Shown piece by piece: positions 1-11,119 of a stretch of DNA of 60,819 nt. Both the position numbers and the translations under genes were made by a program. Numbering within the stretch: position 1 is the stretch's first letter; the number at the start of each line of letters is the position of its first letter. The notes under the pieces were generated by a model. The model had not been told where the DNA came from. It saw only the letters and a list, made by a program, of their open reading frames with translations, and ran no database searches. This stretch comes from Intoshia linei (Eukaryota; Orthonectida; Rhopaluridae): assembly GCA_001642005.1 (NCBI GenBank), contig LWCA01000074.1, positions 1-60,819 of the forward strand, given 5' to 3'.

Positions 1-150
1 CAATTCTACAATATTTGGGGGAGTAAAATTTTATAACAACACACAAGTATTTTTGGCACGATATATCCGTTGATTCATTGACAATATGGAATAATGGTTG
101 ATCTTTTAATGTTGTGATAATTTCTTTGAAGAAACAGGAGAAATCAGAAT
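1..150 (-). pseudogene. hAT-type transposase fragment
   Basis: Read on the minus strand this end of the window gives an open stretch containing 'FHIVNESTDISCQKYLCVV'. It resembles the catalytic first-aspartate region (DESTD-type motif) of hAT/ZBED-like transposases, with Asn replacing the usual first Asp. It is cut by the window edge and is not in frame with the degenerate ORF immediately upstream, so it is a relic. The family is inferred from the motif; exact subfamily unknown. Confidence 0.55.
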
Positions 151-156
151 TCTCCG

Positions 157-744
157 GTGATATTTTGTATTGTTAGAAACGTAGTTTTTTCAAAGTCAAT
201 TATATGGTTAAAATCATCACCTATACGATTTTCATTTTTGATAATTCGCTTCCTGTTTGTCGTGTTAAGTAAACGATATATGTTCTTTTCCATATCAAAT
301 AATAATTTTTCTGGCGGTATACGTGAGACGTGTTTTCTTACTATTTGTAAATTCTATTTTTTATCTTTTTCTAAAATCAAAGTATCTAAAAGTGTCGTAT
401 TGTCTATTGCTGCATCGTATGCATTATTATTTAAAAAAAATTTGACCTTGGCATATGTAAAGGTCATCATCAACATTAATATAATATGTCAATGATTTTG
501 TGTGTCGTTTAATGCTAACAGGCATCCAAGCGTTTAAGGTATCATTTATATCGTATTCAAATATTGGATATGCTTTTGGACAAGATCTAATAATCATCAC
601 GTTTTCGACTGACATTCCTTGTAAGATTTCGGATATTATTCGAAATCCTATGATCCAGAAAGAAAAGACATTTTGTGTGGGTTTATTATCGATGAGAAAT
701 CTGAAATTTTCTTGAAATTTGAATAAAAACGACCAATACAACAA
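157..744 (-). pseudogene. Degenerate ORF, unknown, probably transposon-derived
   Basis: The minus strand is open from about 744 to 427. A run of A residues near 430 then appears to shift the frame, and the next frame continues to about 157 with one in-frame TAG near 340. The joined reading has ordinary amino-acid composition but matches no family I recognise. It runs towards the hAT-like DESTD fragment at 1-150, so it may be part of the same dead element. Frameshift plus stop make an active gene unlikely; an intron with GT-AG borders was not found at the break. Confidence 0.35.
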
Positions 745-750
745 ATAATT

Positions 751-1370
751 AAAGCTTTAGTTAAGATGTTACGAATGATTCATAAAATATAAAATTAATT
801 TTACACTTTTTTATTATATTTAAATTTATTTTAGTTTCAATAAGAAATCCAAAAATTATGTACCCAGAGACAAAAAATGGTTGAAAGGAATTATTTATAA
901 TCAATTAAAAACTCAAGCTAAAGCTAAATAATGGATTTAAAATATTTAATATTTGTATTATAAATGATATTTAAAGTATATACTATTATACTAGCTGCGT
1001 TTCTTGTAACTGATCTCTTCACTTTTTGATTCTCATGCAATCTAAATAATTAATATCAGGGCGAAATAATTATTACGGGACCAAACTCATGTAATGTATT
1101 TAAATGTGAATTTTTATGCTTATAATAAGCACACTTAATATATTATTTTTTTTAGTTTTCATTATAATAAATTTTTCAAAAACTGCAACAAAATAGACAT
1201 TTTCGGCAAGTTATCTTTCGATTATCGATAATATTAAGTTGGATAATGTAACTTAAACTCCGATAACAAATTAATATACATAAAACGTACACAATGATAA
1301 GCATAATTCAAAAAAAGCAATTTAATTTAATGTGTTCTAGAAATTTTGACAATGTTATATAAATTAAAAT
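751..1370. other. AT-rich stretch without recognisable gene
   Basis: Low-complexity AT-rich sequence with stops in all frames. I see no gene, tRNA or clear terminal repeat. Confidence 0.5.
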
Positions 1371-1374
1371 ATTT

Positions 1375-1572
1375 TATGGCACATTTGTCACGGCAAGGCG
1401 GTAGCCCCCTTGCATTCAACCTATATTTGATACTGGTGCTTACATTTATTTCCGCGTTCCAATGAGTTTTTAATTCCGGTGTACTCAGTTGACGATTCAT
1501 CTGATAGATTCGAATTAAATTTTCGTCTTCTCGTATATTGGACAGTCTGCTACGACCGGGCCTCTCCGATTT
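1375..1572 (-). pseudogene. Tc1-like transposase helix-turn-helix fragment
   Basis: The minus strand reads an uninterrupted peptide of about 60 residues that begins with a GRPR-like 'RPGRSR' linker and continues through 'STPELKTHWNAEINVST' and 'YRLNARGLPPCR'. This is the layout of the second HTH of Tc1/mariner transposases (xxRPRxL..., then ...VSTxTVRRRLxxxGL). Local base composition is richer in GC than the surroundings. No DDE domain follows at lower coordinates, so only a fragment remains. Confidence 0.6.
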
Positions 1573-1574
1573 GA

Positions 1575-2112
1575 AAAAAAATTTATTTTTTATATTTTGT
1601 TTTAAACCAATTCAACCGGTGCAATAATGTCTAGCGCCTTTCTCGTATAGTTTTATCTAATCTACGGATGTATATCAATTTTTTTCTTCAATACTTAGGT
1701 CCGTAGTTAGTTTGTCTAGAAATAATCCTTTTTAACTATCAACTTATGATACTTATCAAAAAAATCTAATATATAAACTGATAATTTATTAGTGATAAAC
1801 AATATAATGTAGGGATCTATCTCATATTTTTAGTATATAATTTCGTTTAGCTATAATAGTGTGACCATATTTTATACCTAGAAATTCGTCAATTAAATTT
1901 TAAATATAAAAAATAATAATTTCTAAATGGTTTTGAATATAATACAAAATTTTACTTGAACCTAAATATTTTAGATATGCACCACTTTGGCGTCAGCATT
2001 AGAAAATATAATTTAACTACACTGATAATAACATGTTTCATTAAATTTAAACATTGTAATTAACAAAATGTAAATATAAACAAATTTATTATTACAATAT
2101 ATATGGATATAT
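1575..2112. other. AT-rich spacer downstream of the RGK-like gene
   Basis: No coding signal seen. It lies 3' of the RGK-like gene, whose stop codon is at 2113-2115 on the minus strand. Confidence 0.5.
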
Positions 2113-5100
2113 TCAAGGTATTTCCAAATTTAAAATATTTTTCTTGTTGGTGACATATTTAACATTTCTTTCATTAATTAATTTTCTTTTATAATGATTA
2201 TATGCAAATATACCATAAATATCTCCCATTGCATATGATAGTGATTGAATTTTTAATTTAACAGGATACATGAAATATTTTTTAATTTTTTCTATATTAC
2301 CAACTTTACTAATTCGACACTGATATATTATCCCAACCAATAAAGAATCTATCGTGCTTTGTTTCTGGTCGCTGACATGTATATATTTACATTTGTACTT
2401 TATAGCCAATTTATGACATTCTAAAAAATATATATACAATGTATATGTGCTAGGTTGACTGTTATGTACTATGTACAAACAGAACCTAGCTCTGCCAGTG
2501 GACATTTTTATTCTACCAAAAAAATAAATTCCCGTTGAAAATCTAACTTAAAAATCCTATTATTCACTATTATCAATTCTTTAAAGGAGTAGTTCCCAAA
2601 TTTGTTTCAGGTGGAACTGTCATATCACATTACTTTTTACTTAAAAGTGAATTATTTTATCTTAATTTTTTTTATTAACATTTGCGTAAAGAATTTTAAA
2701 AAAAATTGTTATCCCATTTTTTAATTTATTAGACAAAGTATGTGTATAATATTAAAAATAAAGTAAAAACAGTCCAATCCTAACAATTGTCATAAATTCC
2801 AGAAAAAATAAAATTATATGAAACTATTTTGTCATTTTCAATTTGGTAATATATATTCAGTACCAATTTACGTGTGAATAATAACTTAAAAATACTAATT
2901 ACAATAATTAACGGAATCAGCACTTTATAAACATATTTCACCTGAAATTTTGCCAATATTGCAAATGAATTGTAATAAAAATGATAATAACAAAGTTGTA
3001 TTACTTTTAGTAATCGTTGTTGTAGTTTTAATTTAAATTTTAAATAAAATGTTTTGAAAATGAGAATTTGATATTTAAAAATTGCGTAGAAATGAAAAAA
3101 ATAACCCAAGGAATGAATTATATAGATTTTCACCCATATTTTTTGATATGTAGTGTGTAGACGTTCAATGCACATTTTTTTTTAAATTGTAAAATCAATA
3201 TTTTCAATTTTTAAAATGTTATTTTAATTTTAATTGAAATATTTCAAAAATATTGGTTGATAATATATTAAAAATTATTTTTCACCGGGAATGCGTAGAT
3301 TTCTCGGGTTGAACTTTTGTATTTATATCAACTGGAATAAGCTCTTTCCGAAAAATCTTTTTTTTAATAATCGGACGGTTAATTATTTCACATTTTTTGT
3401 TTTAATAAAATATTTCGGAAAAAAAATATATGACCTTTAATTATTTCACATTTTTTGTTTTAATAAAATATTTCGGAAAAAAAATATATGAAAATTAAAT
3501 GCTTTTTTTGATTATGAAATCGTCGCTTATTCAGATTAAACTTTTTTGTGTGTGTTAACAGGATACAACTGTACCACTTGTAAATTTTTTTAAATATAGG
3601 GCTGTTTTCATAATAAAAAAAATGGTAATTTAGGGTTTTGGCTCTGAAGATATATTTTTTATAAATTTGAATTTATGATAACATTGATGTTTTTTAAATC
3701 CGTATCAGAGTGTATATTTTTTGAAATTCTTGAACTCGTTTGATTTTTAAAATAAAGTACAATTGGGCTTTTTGACCCGTAAGATGTAAGTTGAAATTTA
3801 TCTTACTAACACCCCAGAAAAAACTGTAATTGAAATCTGAACTTTATAAAATTGTAAGACTGGTAGTTATTGAAATAAATTATAGCACACAGACAAGCAA
3901 AGCATATTACACTGTCCAACAAAATTTCGACAAACGGACCGAAACTTTTGTTATAGGTAAGTGAACCAGTATACATCTATTTTTAAAAAAAATTTATTAA
4001 TTTCAAGATCGACTTTGGATTTAATTAAGAGTCAAAGTTTGTTTTTTAAAGAGGTACACTCCACCGTGAGGTTTATTTACAATTAATATTGTATGTTACA
4101 AATGGTAAAATTGACAGATTGACATACACGTCTACATATGTATAAAAAAATTGTCATTAATTATTTAATTAACTTAATTAAATCTAATTTTAAAGCAACA
4201 TCAACTATATGAAATAAAAATTTTCTGAATGCATTACTTACATTACACGTAAAATCAACTTTTTCGGGTTACCCATAGACGAATCTTGTTCAATATCAAG
4301 GATGTAAGTGATAGACATAAATTTCAAAAATTAAGATATAAGAAGGTATCAATTAAAAATATTTAATAAAAAAAGTAATAATTAGATAAATTTAAAATTT
4401 ATTTTTTATTGAACACCAAACAAAATTACAAATCATATTTAATGATCTACATCTTCCAAAACGTCTTTCATATAATATCATAGTTTGATGAAATTGTTCA
4501 CCCTTTTCGTCTGACCACATACCGCAGTTTAGCGCAAAGAAATCTAAATGAAATTCTAGGTAATGCATTTTTATGGTATAAAGGCAGTTCATTTCTTGGT
4601 ATTTTATCAATAACTCATCGATTAAATCCTTGTAATTTTCAGATCGATTGTTTCCAAGAAAAAATAAGATTAAATTTTCCAAGCATTAAACGCATCTTTT
4701 TGTTCAGGTTTAAGGGTAGATCGAAAATGTACATCTTTTAATAGTTTTCTAATTTGTGGGCCATTTAGTATACCAGCCATTAATTTAGCGTCGCTGAGAT
4801 TAGGAAAAATTTATGATTGTCGCAGTAAGTTTGTGGTATACGTATTGGACAGTGTAATTCTTGGTTTAAATCTTGTTTAAATGTTTCGTGAGAATGCAAT
4901 TATAAAATTAACTCATCGCTTTAATTGAAACATGTTATAAAAATATGTATATTGTTAGAATCACAAAAATTAGCTCATTATTTTAATATATGTTACATTA
5001 AGTTTCTTTTGGAATGTTGGACAGTGTTATATAAGTAGGGATACAGTGGTTTCTGTACAATATGAATGTCAAGGGACCGGATATTTAGAATATTCATAAT

Positions 5101-7304
5101 AGAGTTGGTTGTACAATATGAATATGAATTAAGAATCAAGTGAATATTAACACAAATGTATAAGTAATTATTTTTGCAATGGAAAATAGTTCCTAATTTA
5201 TATATTTAGAATATATTATCTGGCTCGACACATTGGACCGTTTCAATTATAGCTTCTTTAACCATTTCGGCATCTTCCTTTTTTGCCAAGTAAATAAGCT
5301 ACCATGTAGCTAGCTTTTGTCTGAGCTTGACCAAGATGGAAAATATTCTTGAAAAAAGTCTGTTAATTTTTGAGCTGGTTTTTCAATGTCTCTACTTTCT
5401 TTTTTTTGTCATCTCCTTCAAGTTTGGTAATCTGATTATTTAAATGAAGTTTATAGTGCTTTTCAGCGTTGCATTTCTTTATTATTGAGATATTGCTTCT
5501 GCAGATCAGGCAAATCATTCCAGACTTATTCTGAACTAAAAAATAGTCATTTTCCCACTCTAAATTGAAAATTCTGTAATCTGAAAAATATTTTCGATTA
5601 TTTTGTGCTGACATCCGATGGGGGTAAAAATTTTTATTTCTTTAAAAGTTAAAAAATTGATGAATCTTATATATGACAAGAATATTGAGAAAACTAGTCA
5701 GATTTCAAATTCAAGATGCATTTATTATAAGATAAACTATTTCTCAAGGCAATATATCGTTTTTTGAACTGTCAATTAAAATTTTCACTTTTTTGCAAAA
5801 TTTTTCTGAGGTCGCAGATGCCCATCCCTGCAGTAGAGGCTTTAAAATCGTTCAAATTCAAAAGATTGCCAATTTCCGGCACCACTTCTTTCAATATATT
5901 GCCACTTATACTTATATTTAATGTCCGTTGACGTTGAAACCACTGATTCAATTCTTATTGATTACATTAGGCAACATTGTCTCTTCTAATTTAAATTTAA
6001 ATTATTACAATTAAGGATTTCTTCACGATTTTTTAACGACTTATTTATCAAACCTACTGAAATTGAGTGTTTAGTGGCTAAATATTTTTGAGATTGATTT
6101 GAATATTTGTCAAACAATTTAATCAATTTTATTTTATCATTTATCGAAAAATCTTTTTCTCTTCAAATTCAAATTTACATCGAATGGTTACTTTTTGAAA
6201 TTTATAAGTCACGTGATAGAAAATTAATACAAATTTATGTTTATTTACACGAATTAATATTCACAGTTCATATTGAATGAAATTCATATAAGCGTGAATT
6301 CATATTATACAGTATTTATATTGAACAGAAACCACTGTATGTAGTACATTGTATATAAATAAGAATTAAAAAATGTCGGTAACTTTAAATTAAAATAACC
6401 ATTTGTAATAGATTTTAAACTATATTCATTTGCCTCTCTTCCAACGATAATTTTTGGAACAAACGCTTTATATAGTGCTGATAATCTATAAAATAATCGC
6501 TTTACAAATAAAAAACTGTCGTAGCAACTTAATTTAACCACAATTATGATTGAATTGAAACCTTTCTGAATGAGTTCAGAGAATATCTACTTAGAACATG
6601 AAAATATGACTTTAAACGTATACCTGATTAATTTCATAAAAACAAAACAAAATAATATTGATTTGTTCATCAATTATTACTCCAACAATAATTTCATCTC
6701 TTTTGTCATCTAAATTGTTAAATTAGAAAATATTGGTAAAAAAAGTGATATAATGAGTACTTTCAAAGCTATGAGAATGTTCTATAAAAGTGTAATTCAT
6801 CATATTTTCAACAATAGTTCGTTTATCCAAATTATCTGCACCCAAAACTGCAACTTTATATAATTGGCAGTTCTCTCCACTTGACGGATGTGCTTTAATG
6901 GTCATGTAATTATAAGACATGCTATCATCGAAAGATTTTAATGTATTGTTGTTTATATTCAATTTTGAAGCATATGGTATATTACTTTTAATGCAATCGA
7001 TACTAGAATATTTTCTAGTATTTTGATTCTCTTCTACAGATTTTGATTGATCACTCTTTTGTTGAGAAATACCCGTCACTTGTTGAATTAAATTAATTCT
7101 TATAAATGTATCGTCCTTTCTAACCATTCTCTGTCCATATTTACTTTTAAATTTACGAAAAATCAATATTTTTTCCAAATTTCTAATACAACATGACATT
7201 CGATCTGCCAATGTTGAATTTGAATCAAAATAATAGTTTGTCGTCAATTCACTAAATCCTGTATCAGATGCTTTTTGATATCCTTTATTCGAATTTTTAT
7301 TCAT
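2113..7304 (-). CDS. RGK/Ras-like small GTPase with degenerate nucleotide-binding motifs
   Basis: Exons 7304-6761, 6709-6624, 6565-6400 and 2420-2113 join in phase (1104 nt, 367 aa); introns are 51, 58 and 3979 nt. The protein has an N-terminal extension of about 147 residues and then a Ras-like fold. Its P-loop position reads 'LGADNLDKRT' (155-163; normally GxxxxGK[ST]), a beta strand with 'VIIDEQINIILF' follows, the G4 strand reads 'KIIVGREAN' (normally NKxD), and a last segment 'YKCKYIHVSD' is followed by 'IDSLLVGIIYQCRI'. The end resembles the Rad/Gem/Rem (RGK) G5 region and its 'ELLVGLLxQIRL' helix. RGK proteins bind voltage-gated Ca2+ channel beta subunits and lack a prenylation box, as here. 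Loss of the G1 Gly and of the G4 Asn/Asp suggests weak or no GTP binding. RGK is the best fit; another divergent Ras subfamily is possible. Upstream, NOVA is transcribed away from it. Confidence 0.68.
2450..3910 (+). repeat. Dispersed repeat family A, long copy (RGK intron)
   Basis: About 1.46 kb similar throughout to 55183-56640. It starts at 'aggttgactgttatgtact', passes 'ctctgccagtggacattttt', and ends in 'cacacagacaagcaaagcat'. It lies wholly in the last intron of the RGK-like gene, starting about 30 bp from the acceptor at 2421. No intact ORF and no convincing terminal inverted repeat were seen, so its class (perhaps a Helitron-like or other non-autonomous element) is undetermined. Confidence 0.7.
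3380..3490 (+). repeat. Tandem duplication of about 57 bp inside repeat A
   Basis: The block beginning 'ttaattatttcacatttttt' and ending 'cggaaaaaaaatatatga' occurs twice in direct succession (about 3380-3433 and 3437-3490). Other copies of repeat A have it once, so this is a local duplication in this copy. Confidence 0.75.
4392..4812 (-). pseudogene. Transposon-associated conserved ORF fragment
   Basis: The minus strand reads from about 4812 a peptide including 'NLSDAKLMAGILNGPQIR', then after a frame change near 4683 'FLGNNRSENYKDLIDELL', 'IKMHYLEFHLDFF', 'SDEKGEQFHQ' and 'ERRFGR'. The order (PQIR / FLGN..NY / SLDFFP-like / GERFHQD / YQGRW-like) matches, from memory, a repetitive uncharacterised protein family common in arthropod and cnidarian genomes and usually associated with transposons. 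The frame change and isolation mark it as dead. It sits in the 4-kb intron of the RGK-like gene, on the gene's sense strand. Confidence 0.6.
5225..5614 (-). pseudogene. hAT (ZBED5/GTF2IRD2-like) N-terminal fragment inside the pogo element
   Basis: The minus strand starts 'MSAQNNRKYFSDYRIFNLEW' and carries a BED-like zinc finger, CLIC ... KHYKLH, followed by a Lys-rich helix. After a frameshift near 5350 it continues 'QAQTKASYMVAYLLGKKGR' and then 'MVKEAIIETVQCVEPDN'. This is the usual order of ZBED5/GTF2IRD2-type hAT proteins, whose catalytic domain is missing here. It lies between the pogo fragment and the left pogo terminal repeat, so it probably inserted or was captured there. Confidence 0.68.
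5825..6195 (-). pseudogene. pogo/CENP-B-type transposase N-terminal fragment
   Basis: The minus strand reads 'DKIKLIKLFDKYSNQSQKYL' and 'HSISVGLINKSLKNREEI', the Psq/CENP-B helix-turn-helix. After a frame break it reads 'ELNQWFQRQRTLNISISG' and 'LNLNDFKAST', the second HTH (WF..QR....PISG...FKAS). No DDE domain follows; the frame is lost near 5830. Non-functional. Confidence 0.72.
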
Positions 7305-8169
7305 CTTAAATTTTTGTTATTCAAATGATAATTTTATATCTTTTATTTTGATACAATTAATAATTATATTCTTTTCAAAAATATTAAATCAATTATATCT
7401 ATTTTTTACATTTCTTTTTAGAGTTTCATCATAAAGTGACACATTTCGAATAATTATAACATTACAATTACCTTAAATAATCAATAAATTTATTACCTTT
7501 CGCATGTTACTTTTAATGTTTATTAGTCATAAAATATGCTCTATATTATAGAGTGTATAACAAAAATTATAAATTAATTTGGTAAAGATTGTAGATTAGA
7601 TTAGGATTATTAAGATATTTATAAATACACTTCATATTATTTTAAAGAATGACAAGTCATCATTTCATTAATTAGCTCAGTGATTCTTAACTGGTGGGCT
7701 GCAAACAAATTTGACTTTATTTTATAAATTTTTAAAAATTAGTCAAACTTTTACATTAAGTATTAGTCAGTTGATTCAACCCAGTTCAAATTTAGTTTTA
7801 CTCAAAAAAAATATTCTATGGAAAAATTTTCATTTCGTTGATTTACTTGTAATAAATTGGTAATATTAAACTAAAATAGATTCAACGATAAAGTCATTCC
7901 CAAATGTTTAAAAAGAAATGGTTTACGTTCTTATTACTACTCTAGAGGAATTCACAACATTTTGTACACGACTCGCGTAACGCTACCCGTACACATCAAA
8001 GTTTATGTGGTTTCATGAATTGTTGTTTTGAAATATCTTAACGATAAATAATAAATGACAGTCATGAGAAACTGATCAAATTCTATAGAAACTAAAGTTG
8101 AGTAACTAAAGCATATTTTTGGCAACACTTGTGTAGTTATATATTCATCTTAAATTTTAATTAATTACA
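7305..8169. promoter_or_regulatory. Divergent spacer between the RGK-like gene and NOVA
   Basis: 865 bp separate the two start codons, which face away from each other, so both 5' regions must lie here unless 5' untranslated exons reach further. Near 7682 the sequence 'cagtgattcttaactggtgg' resembles a hAT terminal repeat, but no partner was found. No TATA box or other specific site can be assigned with confidence. Confidence 0.4.
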
Positions 8170-9640
8170 ATGTCGGAAAATAGAAATGATGAAAAAGGAT
8201 TTGATATATACACTAATAATAAGGACATAGGTACGGTTTACTTTGAATTTTAAGTACATATTGTAGATTTTTCCATTAAATTACTTATTCCACAATTTGC
8301 TGCTGGAGCGATAATCGGTAAACGGGGAGAAACAATAACAGGACTTCAAGCTAAATATAGTGCAAAATTGGTAATATCAAAAAACAAGGAGCTTTATCCA
8401 GGTTTTATCAAATAAAAGCTATTTTTATTTTATCTAGGATTAAATGACAGATACATGACCATTTCTGGTCCTGTAAACGTAATAGTCCAAATTATTCTCG
8501 AGATTCACAAAATTATTGTGGAAAAATTTGCTTCTTCCAATAATTGTGAAGATTTTATCAAAAGATCCAATACAGTTAGTACACTTTAAAATTTTATTCA
8601 ACGTTACTTTTAGATGAAACTACTTATTCCAAATATTGCGGCGGGTTTAGTAATTGGAACAGGTGGAGAAGAAATCAAAAGAATTAAAGAAATGTCTAGA
8701 GCTTTTGTTTCGGTAGGCAAAAAAGGTGAAGATAATTTGCCAGAGAGAATAGTCACAGTTGAAGGTAAATTTTAATTCATGAATGCATTCGTGTTTCTTT
8801 ATATTTGTTTGCATCACTTCTATCATTTTTCTAGGTGACCTCGATCAAAAAGAAAACGCTTTAAAATTAATTATCGGTAGATTGGCTCGTGATTCACCTA
8901 AAACCAGATCCCTGAATGTTGCCTATGACCAAACGAATTCAAACGTATCTGATGATCGACGTCGTTCAAACATATCACCTGATCCTGTACGTTATAGTCG
9001 CGATTCTACTCGTCGTTACGAAACACGCGATAGATCTCCATTGCCTCCTCGTGTCACTGGTCCCAATTATGATATTCAAAGAACTGAATATTTGACCACC
9101 CAAGAAATTATGGATATTCTTGAGGAACTTCGATTTTCGCTGAGACATCGTGGATTCGGTCCTAGAGAAATGGACGAAATAGGAAAATCTGTTTATAATC
9201 TTATTAGTTATGGAATCATCGATGACCGCGTTCGTCGTGCACGCGGAAATACTTTAATTGATGGTGTAAACTCGTCTATATATAGCACCATTAATAACCA
9301 TTATGATATGAATCGTCAATCTAAGCAGGATGATAGCTATGGAAGATATAACAATTCAAGTTACATGAATTCTTCTCACGATGACAATCCTTACCAATTC
9401 AGAAACGGTAACAAGAAAGAAATATTGGATGTGGAAGATACATTGATCGGTGTACTTATGGGACCCCAAGGAAGGAGTTTACACGAATTGATGCATGCCA
9501 CCAATACAACTATAGAAGTTGCTAAAAAGGGCGATTTTAATCCTGGGACAACAAAACGTTCCGTAACAATTACCGGGAAACCTACTGATGTTGATGAAGC
9601 CATAAAAAGAATTTATCGTAGTGTTATGTCGGCTCGATAA
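8170..9640 (+). CDS. NOVA: NOVA/pasilla-like RNA-binding protein, three KH domains
   Basis: Exons 8170-8230, 8267-8401, 8438-8574, 8614-8764 and 8835-9640 give 429 aa; introns are 36, 36, 39 and 70 nt. KH1 (about residues 22-90) starts 'IKLLIPQFAAGAIIGKRGE' and has 'NKELYPG' in the variable loop. KH2 (about 112-180) starts 'MKLLIPNIAAGLVIGTGGEE' and ends 'ERIVTVEGDLDQ'. KH3 lies at the C terminus (about 350-425, 'GVLMGPQGRSLHEL' ... 'VTITGKPTDVDEAIKRIY'). The KH1-KH2-long linker-KH3 order, the YPG loop and the KH3 tail are those of NOVA/pasilla, nuclear regulators of alternative splicing that bind YCAY clusters. The linker is Arg/Ser-rich and then Asn/Tyr-rich. GxxG loops are GKRG, GTGG and GPQG. 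The start is the first ATG ahead of the phase-matched 36-nt intron. Poly(A) signal follows the stop. Confidence 0.9.
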
Positions 9641-9659
9641 TTGTATATATTTTTTTTCA

Positions 9660-9665
9660 AATAAA
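9660..9665 (+). promoter_or_regulatory. Poly(A) signal of NOVA
   Basis: AATAAA begins about 20 nt after the NOVA stop codon, followed by a T-rich stretch. Position and sequence fit a cleavage signal; a very short 3' UTR is implied. Confidence 0.6.
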
Positions 9666-11115
9666 TGTGTTTTGTCACTCGAGTTTATCAGAAGTGGCCA
9701 ATATGCGAAATGTAAGTTTTTCGTTTTCTGACTGAATATTCACGTCTTTGTTTTTTAATTTATATTTTGGTTGTATTCACATGGCCACTTCTATTCTCTG
9801 TATTTTTTTTTACAGGTTCGATGTTAGTAATTGATTTTTCCGTTCTGTTATCATTTGAAGGTTGTGCAAGTTCGATTAATGATGATCTCTTCTTTTTCTA
9901 ATAAATATACCTTAACCTACTTATTTTTCAGGATGAATCTACTATGATGAATTTTTGTTACAAATATGTGATATATATTATGGAGGATATACAAAGTCAA
10001 CCACTCACTTGCAAATGTAGAGGTAGGTGAACATGAACGAGAATAAAATTGTTAAAATAAATTATATTTTATGGTAATTATGTGTTATTATTTAATTTGT
10101 TGATTATAGGTTTCCGGTTATTATAATTGGTCGCGTAACTAAGATTGTTCAAAACCACTAATCTTCTACCCTGTTTTGATATTGACAAACATTAATTAAA
10201 ACAACCAATCGTACAACATTGATATCACAATTATACCTCAATCGATGAAAAATTTAGGAATAGAAATTTTATTTAGAACAATAAAATAATGTGGTTGTGG
10301 TATTACATCATTTGTGGCAATTTTTGATTACTAAATATACAATTAAATATTTTATTTTGATATAATTTATGTATTGAACTTAGAGTTTTTCTGGGGAACC
10401 ACCAGACATTGATAAAATTTACACTTTTGTATTAAAATTTTATGGGTGCTATCAATGGTAAAATAAAAGTAGCCACGACGAAAAAATTGTTTAATTTTTG
10501 TGAGATTTGTCTCATAATGAGCGATATCATTTTACCATTTATTAATTACTATTTGTCGTTGGACAGCCCAATAAGTGAAAATTCTTTTCACAATTCTGGG
10601 ACTACTTTAGACTTGTAGTACTAGACCCTTAGAGCAGTGGTTTTTCACCAGAGTGAATAATTAATTTTTGGGGGTGCACAGAGCTATTTTCAATCTGTTT
10701 TAATTAAATTAATAAAATAATTAGTTAAGAATTAATTATTTTTCTAAATAAGTGAAATTACGTAATTGATATTATATTATATATACTTATATCTATTATT
10801 TTATTATTAATTTATTATCAGCAAAAAGATTAGATATAAGACAGAATTACATCAGAAAATAGACGAATTAAGTAGTAGCGGAAAACTTTTACATAACAAT
10901 TGATTAACAGTTAATAATTAACGCTCATTGAATTTATTCACAATTATTTAATAATCAAATTAATTTTGTATTTTCAACTTTTTTAAGATATAAAAATTAT
11001 GTATTTTAATATATAAATTATCAAAGTTTTTAACCTTTTCTAGGGATGTCTAAAAGAAGACAATGAAATAACAATTACGTAGAATTTGATTTTACCTGTT
11101 GTAATGATGCAGATG
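9666..11115. other. Intergenic AT-rich sequence
   Basis: No gene found. Near 10635 the sequence 'cagtggtttttcaccagagt' looks like a hAT terminal repeat, which would suit the hAT relic that follows, but no matching right end with target duplication was found. Confidence 0.4.
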
Positions 11116-11119
11116 AAAC

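Larger units (their letters stand above)
5044..6337 (-). mobile_element. pogo/Tigger-like DNA transposon with TA target site, composite with hAT piece
   Basis: Ends are inverted repeats: left 'cagtggtttctgtacaatat', right (reverse complement) 'cagtggtttctgttcaatat'. Both are flanked by TA (5042-5043 and 6338-6339), giving an element of 1294 bp. Inside, on the minus strand, are a CENP-B/pogo DNA-binding region and then a hAT BED-type region (separate entries). The whole lies in the last intron of the RGK-like gene. TA duplication and the CENP-B-like HTH fit the pogo/Tigger group. Confidence 0.75.

Noticed and set aside
2421-2505. N-terminal start 'MSTGRARFCLY' for the 2113-2420 coding block
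   Set aside because: That part lies in repeat family A and the intron; a clear acceptor ends at 2421 and the upstream RGK-like exon supplies the phase.
6305-6541. Open frame of the RGK-like exon 3 reading on into the pogo terminal repeat, suggesting a transposon-derived C terminus
   Set aside because: A donor at 6400/6399 joins in phase to the conserved G5 exon at 2420, so the read-through lies in the intron.
9391-9603. Minus-strand ORF within NOVA
   Set aside because: Antisense shadow of the KH3 coding sequence.
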